DNA of 64,000 bases from Chryseobacterium sp. MEBOG06 (GCF_021869765.1 NZ_CP084580.1:3782001-3846000), one strand, 5' to 3'. Counted from the stretch's first letter, positions 8,207 to 17,933 are shown. The notes: a model not told the origin generated them from the letters alone. Numbers and translations: made by a program.

Positions 8207-8800
8207 ATGAAAAAGCTTATAGGCAAACTGATGTTAAAATTATTAGGCTGGAAAGTCGTTCTACAGGGCGATGTAAACAACCTGGACAGGTGCATCCTTG
8301 TGGTGGCACCCCATACCCACAACATGGAATACATTTTAGGAAACTTTGCCTACTGGTCCTTGAACAAACCATTGAAAATAATTATCAAAGATGCCCATAC
8401 CAAAGCGTGGTATGGCAGTATTGTAAGAGGTCTTGGAGGAATTGGTATCGACAGAACTCAGAAAAATGATCTTGTGAATTTTGTAGCCAATCGGTTTTCA
8501 AAAGAAAATTTCAGCCTTGTGATTACCCCTGAGGGAACAAGAAGCTGGGTTCCGAAATGGAGAAAGGGTTTCTATCACATGGCTTTAGCAGCTAAAGTTC
8601 CTATCGTACTGGCAGCAGGTGATTTTAAAAGAAACACTGTTTATCTGGGGTATACTATTCCATATGAAAGAATAGCATCCGTCCCTTTTTCTGAAATTAT
8701 GCAGGAAATTCAGGATTACTATATAAAAAATGATATTGTCCCTAAGGTTCCTGCCAACTGGAATCCTAATATTATGGGAACAGGAGAGGAAAAAATTTAG
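8207..8800 (+). CDS. 1-acylglycerol-3-phosphate acyltransferase-like protein (PlsC family)
   Basis: 197 residues from the ATG at 8207; the open frame extends to a TTG at 8186 but the ATG follows a fair spacing and gives MKKLIGKLML. PlsC-type motifs: APHTHNMEY at 34-42 replaces the usual HX4D with His36-x4-Glu41, and TPEGTRSW at 108-115 is the phosphate-binding block. The protein would transfer an acyl chain to a lyso-lipid at the inner membrane. The Glu variant occurs in a subgroup of small Bacteroidota acyltransferases, so the exact acceptor is uncertain. Confidence 0.8.
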   Translation: MKKLIGKLMLKLLGWKVVLQGDVNNLDRCILVVAPHTHNMEYILGNFAYWSLNKPLKIIIKDAHTKAWYGSIVRGLGGIGIDRTQKNDLVNFVANRFSKENFSLVITPEGTRSWVPKWRKGFYHMALAAKVPIVLAAGDFKRNTVYLGYTIPYERIASVPFSEIMQEIQDYYIKNDIVPKVPANWNPNIMGTGEEKI

Positions 8801-8861
8801 AAACAAATTACTTTCCCATTTTCATTTATCTATTATTACTCACCATTTATCTATTATAAAA

Positions 8862-9290
8862 ATGAAAGGTCAGACAAAAGAAGAAATATTAACATTTATC
8901 AATAACTGGGGTGGCGAAACCCTTGCGAAAACCCTTGAGATCAAATTCATTGATATTGATCTCGAAAATGAGACCCTAACAGCTGTTATGCCAGTGCTTC
9001 CTAGAACGCATCAGCCTTTTGGGATTATGCACGGAGGAGCCAGTTGCGTGTTGGCAGAAACTTTAGGATCAAGCCTGTCTAATATTTTTATAGATGGAGA
9101 TAAATATTACGGGGTTGGCACCAATATCAACTCCAATCATCTGAGAAGTAAAAAAGACGGAGAAGTAACAGCCACTGCCCGATTTATCAGAAAAGGAAAA
9201 ACGATGCACGTGTCTGAGATTGAAATTCGTGATGAAAAAGGAACTTTGATCAATCATACGACAATGACCAATGCTATTATTCACAGATAA
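8862..9290 (+). CDS. PaaI/MenI-type hotdog thioesterase, likely DHNA-CoA hydrolase
   Basis: 142 residues from the ATG at 8862; the open frame upstream belongs to the end of the acyltransferase gene and its leader. The hotdog signature is HQPFGIMHGGASCVLAETLGS, with HGG at 57-59 and the catalytic Glu66. The family includes 1,4-dihydroxy-2-naphthoyl-CoA hydrolase of menaquinone synthesis. The following gene is an isochorismate synthase, which supports the menaquinone assignment. A phenylacetate-pathway thioesterase is the alternative. Confidence 0.82.
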   Translation: MKGQTKEEILTFINNWGGETLAKTLEIKFIDIDLENETLTAVMPVLPRTHQPFGIMHGGASCVLAETLGSSLSNIFIDGDKYYGVGTNINSNHLRSKKDGEVTATARFIRKGKTMHVSEIEIRDEKGTLINHTTMTNAIIHR

Positions 9291-9315
9291 AGCGGTATCA
9301 TTTCCATAAACATAG

Positions 9316-9344
9316 AAAGCTCAACTTAAAATTGAGCTTTTTTT
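9316..9344 (+). terminator. Intrinsic terminator
   Basis: AAAGCTCAA, 7-nt loop, TTGAGCTTT and further T. It separates the thioesterase from the isochorismate synthase gene. Confidence 0.88.
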
Positions 9345-9397
9345 ATACACTTATAGCAACATCGCCAGATTTTTATCTCAAAAAAGACTGTTTTAAT

Positions 9398-9428
9398 TTT
9401 GACATTTTTAAGACTAATAATACCTTTG
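9398..9428 (+). promoter_or_regulatory. Promoter of the isochorismate synthase gene
   Basis: TTTG at 9398-9401, 19-nt spacer, TACCTTTG at 9421-9428 (perfect TAnnTTTG). The 5' leader would be about 65 nt. Confidence 0.6.
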
Positions 9429-9501
9429 CAGAAAGGAAAATCAACTTCGGAATTTCCTATATTATTTCCGGGCGACGATTTTCAAAATCCATTCATAACT
9501 A

Positions 9502-10470
9502 ATGATTTATTTCAAACTTCCTTTCGACGAGAGATTGCAGTCTGTAGATGAGAAAAACGATAATACCGCTGTTAACTTTCATTCTTATAACGGTGATTCT
9601 CAGATAAGCTTCAACGGAGATATTATTGAAATCGACCCGTTTGAATTCAATACAACTTCTATTACAAATGAATCACTAATCAGTAATACAACCAGTACCG
9701 AAGCAGAAACCAAGGAAGAATATGGTCATACACTGCAACAGGTAATTGCAGTAATTAAAGAAAACAACTTACCCAAACTGGTTTACTCGAGAAGGAAGAT
9801 TGTTACAGATTTTACAGTGATTGATTATAAGGAGAGTTTCAATAATCTATGCCAATCTTACCCCAATGCTTTCAGATATCTGTTCAATGATGGTGAAAAC
9901 GCATGGATGGGGGCTTTTTCTGAGGTTCTTGGAAAGTTTAATAAAGAAACTCATGAATTTGAAACCATGGCATTAGCGGGAACTCTTCCTGTCTCTGAAG
10001 CATGGTCTGAAAAAGAAATTGAAGAACAGAAACCGGTTACTGCTTATATTCAGAATATTCTTAAAAATTATTCCGAACACGTTCAGCAATCAGAAACTTA
10101 TGATCATATTTCCGGAAATATTAAGCATTTACGGACCGATTTTAAAACCAATATAAATCCGGAAGATCTGGATCAGCTTATCAGGGACCTGCACCCTACT
10201 CCGGCAGTGTGTGGTATTCCCAAAGATTTTTGCAATGCGAATATCCGGAAGTATGAGAAATACTCGCGTGAATTCTATGCAGGCTACAGTAAGATCGAAA
10301 CCCAAGAAAGCATTCAGTATTTTGTAAATCTGCGATGTGCCAGACTTTATAAAAATGCAGTACATATCTTTGTTGGTGGTGGAATTACCGCACAAAGCAA
10401 CCCTGAAAAAGAATGGATAGAAACAGAACTTAAGTCTGAAGCAATATTGAAAAACCTGGTAATTTCTTAA
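9502..10470 (+). CDS. menF: Isochorismate synthase / chorismate-binding enzyme
   Basis: 322 residues, shorter than typical MenF proteins of about 430, which is usual in Bacteroidota. The chorismate-binding C-terminal domain is clear: KLVYSRRKIV near 92-101, MALAGTLPVSE near 153-163, SGNIKHLRTDF near 204, and the block LHPTPAVCGIPKDF with REFYAGYSK near 230-262, ending FVGGGITAQSNPEKEW. It converts chorismate to isochorismate, the first menaquinone step. It follows the MenI-like thioesterase gene but has its own promoter. An anthranilate- or salicylate-type role is less likely as no partner subunit is near. Confidence 0.88.
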   Translation: MIYFKLPFDERLQSVDEKNDNTAVNFHSYNGDSQISFNGDIIEIDPFEFNTTSITNESLISNTTSTEAETKEEYGHTLQQVIAVIKENNLPKLVYSRRKIVTDFTVIDYKESFNNLCQSYPNAFRYLFNDGENAWMGAFSEVLGKFNKETHEFETMALAGTLPVSEAWSEKEIEEQKPVTAYIQNILKNYSEHVQQSETYDHISGNIKHLRTDFKTNINPEDLDQLIRDLHPTPAVCGIPKDFCNANIRKYEKYSREFYAGYSKIETQESIQYFVNLRCARLYKNAVHIFVGGGITAQSNPEKEWIETELKSEAILKNLVIS

Positions 10471-10572
10471 TCTTCAAGAAAGTATTTAATTACTTATTTC
10501 AGGTTAAATACAAAGGACTAAAAAGCTTTTTCATTCAGAAATTCTGAAGTTTAACAGCAATATCTGTTCATA

Positions 10573-10608
10573 AAAAAATGCCTCTTCCGGATGAAAGAGG
10601 CATTTTTT
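10573..10608. terminator. Bidirectional terminator
   Basis: AAAAATGCCTCTT, 7-nt loop, AAGAGGCATTTTTT, with A and T runs on both sides, between convergent genes. Confidence 0.9.
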
Positions 10609-10623
10609 ATATTTTTTAATATT

Positions 10624-10827
10624 TTACTTTATTTTTTTAGCTCCAATTCTGCTCCATGTATCCATAACGAAAAGCACAAGAAGACCAATCGCAGCGGCTG
10701 ATGCTGAAAACACAAATCTCAAATTGTCTTCATCACCTAAAATATCTGTTTGCCAATTGATAGCATAAAGATTGATTGCCATGAAAACGATAAATACTAC
10801 TAGAAATACCTTATAAAACTTCTGCAT
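10624..10827 (-). CDS. Small membrane protein, two transmembrane segments
   Basis: 67 residues with hydrophobic stretches at about 5-24 (VFLVVFIVFMAINLYAINW) and 40-58 (FSASAAAIGLLVLFVMDTW), a short loop between and a basic C-terminus (GAKKIK). It follows the MarC-like gene by 5 nt and is likely co-transcribed. I recognise no family with a known role. Confidence 0.7.
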   Translation of the reverse strand: MQKFYKVFLVVFIVFMAINLYAINWQTDILGDEDNLRFVFSASAAAIGLLVLFVMDTWSRIGAKKIK

Positions 10828-10832
10828 GATAT

Positions 10833-11435
10833 TTAAAAATTAATATAATTCTGCACCAATTGAGCAAAATTTGCGGTGAATAATTTAATTGAAATCGCCA
10901 AAAGGATAATACCAAAAACTTTCTGAAGAATCATTAGTGTAGCATCTCCTATTTTTCGTTCTAACCACTTCGCTGATTTCAGCACCAAATATACGAAAAT
11001 TGTATTAAGTATGATTCCACAAATAATATTAATATCATGAAATTCAGCTCTAAGAGATAAGGCGGTTGTTAACGTTCCAGCTCCCGCAACCAGTGGAAAT
11101 GCGATGGGAACGATAGATGCAGCCTTTGCTTCGGTTGTTTTATTGATTTCAATTCCTAGAATCATTTCCAGCGCTATGATAAAAATCACAAAAGCTCCGG
11201 CAATGGCAAACGAATTTACATCTACTCCAATCAGCTTTAGAATCTTATTTCCTACAAACAGGAAAACAATCATAATTGCTCCGGCGGTAATGGAAGCTCT
11301 TCCGGCTTCTATTTTTCCGAACTTCTGCTGAAGGCTTACTATAATAGGAACTGAGCCAATAATATCGATTACGGCAAAAAGAACCATGAAGCTGGTAACA
11401 ATCTCTTTAATAGAGAAACCATCAAAAATTTCCAT
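10833..11435 (-). CDS. MarC family integral membrane protein
   Basis: 200 residues with about six membrane helices. Family features include FMVLFAVIDIIGSVPI at 18-33, a conserved Asn/Asp-rich first helix, and the central PIAFPLVAGAGTLTTALSL near 110-128, which is the most conserved MarC stretch. Despite the name, MarC proteins have no proven role in antibiotic resistance; function is unknown. The gene lies 44 nt after batD on the same strand and may be read from the Bat operon. Confidence 0.88.
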   Translation of the reverse strand: MEIFDGFSIKEIVTSFMVLFAVIDIIGSVPIIVSLQQKFGKIEAGRASITAGAIMIVFLFVGNKILKLIGVDVNSFAIAGAFVIFIIALEMILGIEINKTTEAKAASIVPIAFPLVAGAGTLTTALSLRAEFHDINIICGIILNTIFVYLVLKSAKWLERKIGDATLMILQKVFGIILLAISIKLFTANFAQLVQNYINF

Positions 11436-11479
11436 CTCTTTGTAATTAAAAATTTCGCAAAAATATGAAAATAAACTGA

Positions 11480-13219
11480 TTATTTGCTAATTTGTGAATA
11501 TAAATTAACAATAGTTTTCAAAAGTTCCTCAAGACCCTCCTGAGATTTCACAGGAGCATATTTCTCCATTTGAATTTTCTGCTGCATTGTACTGTAGTCT
11601 TCTGCAACGGAAGAACCTTTGTATTTTTCAAGAAAAGTCTTAAACTCTCCAGCAGAGCCATGGAAATACTGATTTCTAACTTCCTGGTCCAGCTCATCCA
11701 ACGTCACAAAAAACTTTTCATACTCTTCATTATCTTTAAGGTTTTCAAGATAACCAAAATAATCGTTAATATCCGTTTTCATCAATTCTCTTATCTCCTG
11801 TTCAGTTTCAGCCACTGATCCTAAGGGTTTTGAAGGTACGGTTTCCCTAACTAATGTACGTTTTTTTTGCCAAGTTTTAAATAATAAATAAGCAACAAAT
11901 AAACCTAAAAGAATCGCAATATTAGTCAATAAAATATTCCAGTGGAACTTGCTTTTTTCTTTTACTTTTAAGGAAGTTGTTTTTAAAACAGGTGTATTTA
12001 CGGTCTCCAGAAGATTATTGGTATATTCATTTACCTTTTCTACTGTAGAGCGGGCTTCCAGTATCTGATCATGGGAAAAAGCATTTACATCCAGTGTTTT
12101 CTGACCTAGATCTACATATTCTCTGTTCTCAGGATCAAAGAAAGCAAACTGTTCCGTTTTTATGGATATGGCTCCGGATTTATTTGGAATTACCACATAA
12201 TTGGCAAGAATTTCACCTTTCATTCCTGTAGTTCCCGGGGTAACTTTAGAAGAAATCTTTGGAGCATAAACTTCATAGTCCGGTGATGCCAGTATCTTTG
12301 GAAGTACCATATCCGGCAGATTACCTTCTCCGGATACTTTTACGATTACATTTATAGGCTTTTTGGCCTCAGGTTTTTCTTTGGAAGCACTATAAACGTT
12401 TACATTGAAGTTTCCTACCGCATTTTTAAAACATTCAGGAGCTCCTTCCGGAAGTTTTCTAACGATAAGTTTTACTTTATTGGAAACAATTTTATTTTTA
12501 CTTGAATAAGAATTTACAGATGCTGAAACAGCGGGAACCTCCACATATCCTGCTTCATTTGGAAATACCATAAATACAGCAAGCACCTGGGAAGGCATAT
12601 TTGCATACCCGGAAGGATCTATTTCAGATTTATGAAAACTGACCGCATGTACATTGATATTATCCTGCTGAGGAAGACGGATATCCTTTACCTTTCTAAG
12701 GTTATCCATATTTCTGGAATAGACTTTCAAAACAGCAAAAGTAGGCTGATCCTGATAAACATCCCTGTCCTCAATTTCCATATTCAGATATACATCATTG
12801 GAAACATTACTGGCTAAAGATTTTTTATCGACAATATCTTTAACATTAACCTCAAAAGGTTCAGTTTTATAGATTTTATTATTGATCGTTACCAGTACAG
12901 ATCCTATCTTTATTTTACCTTTTTTCTTAGGCTCAAGGGCTATTCTGGATACTTTTTGGGTAACTAATAAATTAGTGGCAGGATCAATTACAGTATTTGT
13001 AACAGAGCCGCTGCCTATGATATTGAATTTTGAAAGATCCGGAAGCTGGAATTTGGTCTGCTGTTCAAGATCACTCCCGTTAAGCTCCAGTACAATGGTC
13101 AGGTTTACGATGTCTTTTCCACCATATTCAGTTTTATCTGCATCCATAGAAAGATTTACCTGTCCGTAAGTAATTACGGAAGCCAAAGTAAGCAATATGT
13201 AAATTAATTTGTACTGCAT
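11480..13219 (-). CDS. batD: BatD protein (oxygen tolerance)
   Basis: About 579 residues from the ATG at 13219, which overlaps the stop of batC as TGATG; TTG and GTG codons just upstream are less likely starts. A signal peptide (YKLIYILLTLASVITYGQ) leads into several beta-sandwich repeats typical of BatD, then one membrane helix near 428-450 (WNILLTNIAILLGLFVAYLL) and a cytoplasmic helical tail. BatD works with BatA, BatB and BatC in an inner-membrane complex tied to aerotolerance in Bacteroides. Last of the core Bat genes here. Confidence 0.92.
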   Translation of the reverse strand: MQYKLIYILLTLASVITYGQVNLSMDADKTEYGGKDIVNLTIVLELNGSDLEQQTKFQLPDLSKFNIIGSGSVTNTVIDPATNLLVTQKVSRIALEPKKKGKIKIGSVLVTINNKIYKTEPFEVNVKDIVDKKSLASNVSNDVYLNMEIEDRDVYQDQPTFAVLKVYSRNMDNLRKVKDIRLPQQDNINVHAVSFHKSEIDPSGYANMPSQVLAVFMVFPNEAGYVEVPAVSASVNSYSSKNKIVSNKVKLIVRKLPEGAPECFKNAVGNFNVNVYSASKEKPEAKKPINVIVKVSGEGNLPDMVLPKILASPDYEVYAPKISSKVTPGTTGMKGEILANYVVIPNKSGAISIKTEQFAFFDPENREYVDLGQKTLDVNAFSHDQILEARSTVEKVNEYTNNLLETVNTPVLKTTSLKVKEKSKFHWNILLTNIAILLGLFVAYLLFKTWQKKRTLVRETVPSKPLGSVAETEQEIRELMKTDINDYFGYLENLKDNEEYEKFFVTLDELDQEVRNQYFHGSAGEFKTFLEKYKGSSVAEDYSTMQQKIQMEKYAPVKSQEGLEELLKTIVNLYSQISK

Positions 13220-13959
13220 CACCAATCTTTCTCGTTGCTTTCAGGCATCGAATAAGAATTTTTGTTTAAAATTCTTCTGGCGGTTTCTTTTTCTTTTTCG
13301 TTTATTTTATCTAAGATCGCATTTTCAAGGTCTTTTGGCATTCTGCCCTCATTTTTATTTTGCTGAGGATTATTGCCCTGGTCACTTTTGCCTTCGTTCT
13401 GCGGACCATTTCCCTGATCTTGCTTTTGGTCTTTATCTCCTTTCTGATCTTCTCCTTTGTTCTGATCATTACCGCCGCCTCCTTTTCCTGAGTTATCCTG
13501 CTGGTTCTTCTGTTGTTCTTTTTCCTTTTCTTTCAGTTTGGCAATTTCATAGTTTTTTCTTGTTGCCTCGCTGTATGGATTTTGCTTTAATGCTTTTTTA
13601 TAATAGTCTGCCGCTTTTTCCGGCTGGCTCATCTGCATATAGGTATTTCCTAAATTATGAAGGGCTGCAGCTTTATCAGGAAGGGTCTGCGAAAGTTTTT
13701 CTGCTTTTTCAAACTCAGCCTTAGCCTCTTCATACTTTTTACTTTTATACAAAGCATTTCCCATATTATAGTGGGCCGTAAAATCTTTATCATTGTCTTT
13801 TACAGCTTCCATATACTTTGAAGACGCCCCATCATAGTCTTTACCGTCAAATTTCTGATTACCTTCATGAACTAAAGTCCTATAATTTTCCTGCCCAAAC
13901 AAAATGCCTGAGAAAGAGAAAGTAAGAATAAACGATAAAAATATAATTTTAGTATTCAT
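13219..13959 (-). CDS. batC: BatC-like tetratricopeptide repeat protein
   Basis: About 246 residues from the ATG at 13959; a TTG three codons earlier is possible but weaker. After a signal peptide, tetratricopeptide repeats span about 25-140 (AHYNMGNALYKSKKYEEAKAEF, then ALHNLGNTYMQMSQPEKAADYY). A long low-complexity stretch rich in Gln, Asn, Lys, Gly and Asp follows (about 148-205). This plan matches BatC of the Bacteroidota aerotolerance operon, which binds partners through TPRs in the periplasm. It overlaps batD by one base. Confidence 0.88.
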   Translation of the reverse strand: MNTKIIFLSFILTFSFSGILFGQENYRTLVHEGNQKFDGKDYDGASSKYMEAVKDNDKDFTAHYNMGNALYKSKKYEEAKAEFEKAEKLSQTLPDKAAALHNLGNTYMQMSQPEKAADYYKKALKQNPYSEATRKNYEIAKLKEKEKEQQKNQQDNSGKGGGGNDQNKGEDQKGDKDQKQDQGNGPQNEGKSDQGNNPQQNKNEGRMPKDLENAILDKINEKEKETARRILNKNSYSMPESNEKDW

Positions 13960-14057
13960 CACTTGCAAAATTATCCCTTTATATGTTAAGAAACAGGGTT
14001 TTATTTGTTAAAATTCGGTTAAAGTATACTTTGGAATCATGATCACTTGTAGGGAAA

Positions 14058-15065
14058 CTACACATTAAAATCCTTTTTAGGATTAAAAATATAAATTAAA
14101 AAGAAGAAAAGAATGGAAACAGCTAAAAAATACTGATAATAGTGATTGGCATTCTGTGATTTCACCAAGGTTTCAGAGCCTGATGATTTCCTGTTAACTG
14201 CATCCAGAATCCTGTCAGGAGCTTCGTTGATATTATTCCCGTCAATATAAGTTCCTCCAGTAGATTCGGCCATCTTCTTCAGCGCATCAGTCTGCCTTTT
14301 GGAGATTACCGTACTGCCATTCATATCTGTTTTGTAGCCCATCAGCTGACCATAGACATATTCCGGAACCGGAGCGCCTTCATCCGTACCTACTCCTACT
14401 GAAGTAATACTGATTCCTTCTTTATTGGCAAGCCTTATTGCGGCATTATCATTTCCTTCATTATCCTCTCCGTCACTCAGCAATATTACTTTTCTGGATC
14501 CTTTGCTTACATTTTTAAATTTCTCTGCTGCTGCCTGCATTCCTTTTAGAAAATCAGTTCCCTGCATCTGCATAGAACTGGTTTCAATACCGCTGATGTA
14601 GGTTTCAGCAGAATTATAATCGGTAGTCAGCGGCATGATAGACATTGCCTGTCCTGCAAATATGACGATTCCTACTTTATCATTTTTCATTTTCTGCATG
14701 GTCCCCAGCATTAAGTTTTTGGCCTCACTAAGACGGCTTGGGTTAATATCCTCCGCATTCATAGAATTGGAGACATCCAGCATAAAAATAACATTATTCA
14801 GCTTCTGACTGCTTTTTACTTCTTCAGAACCATTGAGAAGATCGATAATTGAGAATATTAAAAACAAGGTTCCCAGGAGATATAACACAGGAAAAAACTT
14901 TGTAAATCCTGAACTTTTTTCAAATAGACTGTCATGAAACTCACTGGCTGCAAAAATTTCCCTCTTTTTACTTCTCCATTTCAAAAAACGGATCAGAAAA
15001 GAAGCTAACAGCGGGAGAAGCAACAGTAATAATAAATACCAATAATTTCCTAAAGACCAACTCAT
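14058..15065 (-). CDS. batB: BatB, von Willebrand factor A domain membrane protein
   Basis: 335 residues. Two N-terminal membrane segments (about 8-26 and 57-75), a von Willebrand A domain from about 92 to 290 with the metal site DVSNS at 97-101 and TTD near 143, and a final membrane helix near 307-325. The Bat proteins present vWA domains to the periplasm. It overlaps batA by one base (the final A of the batA stop starts this ATG), so translation is probably coupled. Confidence 0.92.
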   Translation of the reverse strand: MSWSLGNYWYLLLLLLLPLLASFLIRFLKWRSKKREIFAASEFHDSLFEKSSGFTKFFPVLYLLGTLFLIFSIIDLLNGSEEVKSSQKLNNVIFMLDVSNSMNAEDINPSRLSEAKNLMLGTMQKMKNDKVGIVIFAGQAMSIMPLTTDYNSAETYISGIETSSMQMQGTDFLKGMQAAAEKFKNVSKGSRKVILLSDGEDNEGNDNAAIRLANKEGISITSVGVGTDEGAPVPEYVYGQLMGYKTDMNGSTVISKRQTDALKKMAESTGGTYIDGNNINEAPDRILDAVNRKSSGSETLVKSQNANHYYQYFLAVSILFFFLIYIFNPKKDFNV

Positions 15066-16057
15066 CAGCTTAAAATTTTATAAAACACCCATCTCAACAG
15101 TGCATCCAACATCAGCATTCCTAAAGCAATCCAAAGGAATATCTTAAAATACTCATCATAGTTGTAAAGTTTTGAAATCTTCACATCCGATTTTTCCAAC
15201 TGGTTGATCTCATCATACACCTCTTCAAGACTGCTGTTTGATGTAGCCCTGAAATATTTCCCCCCTGTAGTCTGCGCAATTTCTCTCAATGTATTTTCAT
15301 CAATAGTTACCTCAGCTTCTGTGAAGACAAGATCTCCAAAAATATCCTGAGATGTAGGCATCAGTGCATAGCCATTGGTTCCTATTCCTATAGCATATAC
15401 TCTTATATTATTATTTTTTGCCAGCTCAGCAGCAACCTGCGGAGGTATAGCATTCTGAATATTACTTACTCCATCCGTCATCAGAATGACTACTTTACTT
15501 TTGGCTTTACTTTTTATCAAATGATTTACAGCAACAGAAAGTCCTTCTCCAATAGCTGTTCCCGGTTCAAGACCTGCAGAATTCAGGTTTTTAATTTCAT
15601 CAATTACAACCTGATGATCTGAAGTAACGGGAACTTTTGTAAAAGCTTCTGCGGCATAAGCCACAACTCCTATCCTGTCATTAGGGCGCTTCTGAACAAA
15701 TTTCACCGCAATATCTTTTAAGGCAGTGATACGGTCGGGATTTAAATCTTTTGCCAGCATACTGAGAGATACATCTATTGACAGCATAATATCAATTCCT
15801 TTTGTATCATCTCTATCCTGAGAAATGGTAAAGGTCCTCGGTCTTGCCATTGCAATAATCAGGGCAGAAAGAATGATATACTTTGATATTTTCAATACAA
15901 AGAGTACTCCACGGATTCCACTGCTGTCATCCATATTTTTTATCGTAGGCACTTTTATCCCTTTCTTTTCCCGTTTACCTGCATCTTTTATAAAAAGAGG
16001 AATAAACAGCAGAAAAAGCAGTAAGAACCATGGACTGTAAAATTCAAAATCAAACAT
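15065..16057 (-). CDS. batA: BatA, von Willebrand factor A domain membrane protein
   Basis: 330 residues. Membrane helices at about 8-23 and 54-71, then a vWA domain with the metal-binding motif DVSLS at 95-99 and MTDGVSN near 194, and a C-terminal membrane helix (IFLWIALGMLMLDALL). The ARPR motif after helix two is typical of BatA. It overlaps the preceding gene by 8 nt and batB by one base, part of a tightly packed operon. Confidence 0.92.
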   Translation of the reverse strand: MFDFEFYSPWFLLLFLLFIPLFIKDAGKREKKGIKVPTIKNMDDSSGIRGVLFVLKISKYIILSALIIAMARPRTFTISQDRDDTKGIDIMLSIDVSLSMLAKDLNPDRITALKDIAVKFVQKRPNDRIGVVAYAAEAFTKVPVTSDHQVVIDEIKNLNSAGLEPGTAIGEGLSVAVNHLIKSKAKSKVVILMTDGVSNIQNAIPPQVAAELAKNNNIRVYAIGIGTNGYALMPTSQDIFGDLVFTEAEVTIDENTLREIAQTTGGKYFRATSNSSLEEVYDEINQLEKSDVKISKLYNYDEYFKIFLWIALGMLMLDALLRWVFYKILS

Positions 16058-16946
16058 CCTTTCTCAAGTTTTCAAATTCTAGATCTTTGGATGATCTCTT
16101 CACAAAGTCTCTGATATTGGCAAAATCTTTTTCCATTGTTTCCTGATCCGGAAAGGTTTTGGCAAACTTCACAAGATCTCCTCTTAGGAAAACATCTTCC
16201 ACTATTTTTTCATTATCCTGAGAGATGGTGTTGTTCTTTTTCATTACATCAATAAGATCATCAGTAAGAAGTACATCTGCAGGAAGGTGATATTGTTTTG
16301 TAATAAAGTTTCTGGAAATATCAATCAGTTCAACATAAAATGAACGGAAATTACCTCCTTCAATATATTTTTTCTTTTTAAGAGAATCAAGTTCTTTTAA
16401 AGTCTGATTGGTTGCGACAACAGGAGAGCTTTTTGTTTTTCTGCCCCATTTTATAATCATGATAATCGCAATAATCAAAGCGATAGCTGCTAAGGCTGCA
16501 AGGATATAAAACTTATACAGTTCCCAATAGTCTCTGGTAGCAAGCTTCACTTCCTTATTCTTCATAATATCACTGATCTGATCAGCTTTTTGCGCTGTAT
16601 TAATCACCTCTATTTCATAAGGAATAGTTTTAAGGATTTTATCTCCCACTTTAAACTCAAGTTCCGGAATGGTAAATTTCCCTTCTTCAAAAACTGCAAA
16701 TTCTATTTTTCTTTCATAAGAGTTGGCATTCTGCCCAATGCTGTCTTTAGTTTCTTCAAAATGAAAAGGAAGGAGTTCATTTTTCGGAGCAGAAGTTACC
16801 TGTTGCTCATTAAGGTTATCAATCTTAACAATAAGGTGGTTCACTTCGCCTAGCGCAATTGTTTTCTTTTCTACGTTGGAAGATAATATCTGTGAAAAAG
16901 CATTCGCACAGATGAAAAAAGATAATATTAATAGTATTTTTCTCAA
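16050..16946 (-). CDS. Bat operon membrane protein, BatD-like N-terminus with DUF4381-like tail
   Basis: 298 residues. A signal peptide is followed by a beta-sandwich (to about 130) resembling the first BatD repeat, one membrane helix at about 148-167 (ILAALAAIALIIAIIMIIKW), and a cytoplasmic helical domain (ELDSLKKKKYIEGGNFRSFYVELIDISRNFI) like the tail of DUF4381 proteins. Its fixed place between the DUF58 gene and batA in Bacteroidota operons suggests it anchors the MoxR/DUF58 part to the vWA part; this is inference. Confidence 0.8.
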   Translation of the reverse strand: MRKILLILSFFICANAFSQILSSNVEKKTIALGEVNHLIVKIDNLNEQQVTSAPKNELLPFHFEETKDSIGQNANSYERKIEFAVFEEGKFTIPELEFKVGDKILKTIPYEIEVINTAQKADQISDIMKNKEVKLATRDYWELYKFYILAALAAIALIIAIIMIIKWGRKTKSSPVVATNQTLKELDSLKKKKYIEGGNFRSFYVELIDISRNFITKQYHLPADVLLTDDLIDVMKKNNTISQDNEKIVEDVFLRGDLVKFAKTFPDQETMEKDFANIRDFVKRSSKDLEFENLRKDV

Positions 16947-17002
16947 TGTTAAAATAATAAAGGCTAAAGCCTTAAGTTTTTATATATGGGTTTTGCCCAA
17001 TG

Positions 17003-17866
17003 TTATTTTTTCTGAAAATAATTATACAGTAATTTTGAATAATCCGAACCGGTATTAATATTCATAAAACTGGCCGAACTATTGGCAAAATCTTCTTCTA
17101 AAGCTCTTAATTTTTGTTTTTGGGCTTCCGCAAAAGTATATCTCCATCTTGCATTGGAAGTATTGGCCCATATCTGTTTTCCTGTTTCTGCATCATACAG
17201 AAGGGTGTAGCCCACATCAGGAATCTCATTATCTTTTTCATCATAAATCCTCATTCCCAGCAAATGGTGTTTTTTAGAGGCTACTCTCAGCATTTTGGAG
17301 TCATATTCATCCGCAAAATCGGAAAATAGAAATACCAAAGATTTTCTTTTAAAAATCCCCATCATATATTCAAGTGCTTTATCTATTTTAGATTCCGCAG
17401 GTACATAATCTGCGGTCAGAATAGTACTGATAATGGAAAGGATATGTTTTCTTCCTTTTTGGGGAGGAATCACTTTATATACTTTATCTGCAAACAGGAT
17501 CAATCCTACTTTATCATTATTTCCGGCCGCTGAAAACCCCAGGCTGGCCGCAATTTCCGCAACATATTCTCTTTTCAACTGGACTTTCGTACCATAATCC
17601 ATAGAAGCAGATATATCTACTATGAGCATCATTGTAAGCTCCCTCTCCTCTTCCATTACTTTCACAAAAGGTTCACGGAAACGTGCTGTTTTGTTCCAGT
17701 CGATCCTTCTGATCTCATCACCAAACTGGTACGGACGAACTTCAGAAAAAGTCATTCCCTGCCCTTTGAAGGCACTGTGATATTGTCCCATCAAAGCAGC
17801 CTCCGTCTTTCTTCTGGTACGGATTTCTATCTGCTTTACCTTTTTTACAATATCTTTTATCTGCAT
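17003..17866 (-). CDS. DUF58 domain protein of the Bat operon
   Basis: 287 residues, soluble. The DUF58 core RPYQFGDEIRRIDWNKTARF lies at 44-63, followed by a vWA-like fold with DISASMDYG at 84-92 and FSDFADE near 182. Such proteins always accompany MoxR ATPases and are thought to be their substrates or adaptors. One gene (GNAT) lies between this and moxR here, which is uncommon. Confidence 0.9.
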   Translation of the reverse strand: MQIKDIVKKVKQIEIRTRRKTEAALMGQYHSAFKGQGMTFSEVRPYQFGDEIRRIDWNKTARFREPFVKVMEEERELTMMLIVDISASMDYGTKVQLKREYVAEIAASLGFSAAGNNDKVGLILFADKVYKVIPPQKGRKHILSIISTILTADYVPAESKIDKALEYMMGIFKRKSLVFLFSDFADEYDSKMLRVASKKHHLLGMRIYDEKDNEIPDVGYTLLYDAETGKQIWANTSNARWRYTFAEAQKQKLRALEEDFANSSASFMNINTGSDYSKLLYNYFQKK

Positions 17867-17933
17867 AGACGGGTTTAAAATTTAAATTTAAGATTCGGAT
17901 GCTTTACAATTTTCAGCTCCTGATGTCTACTTC

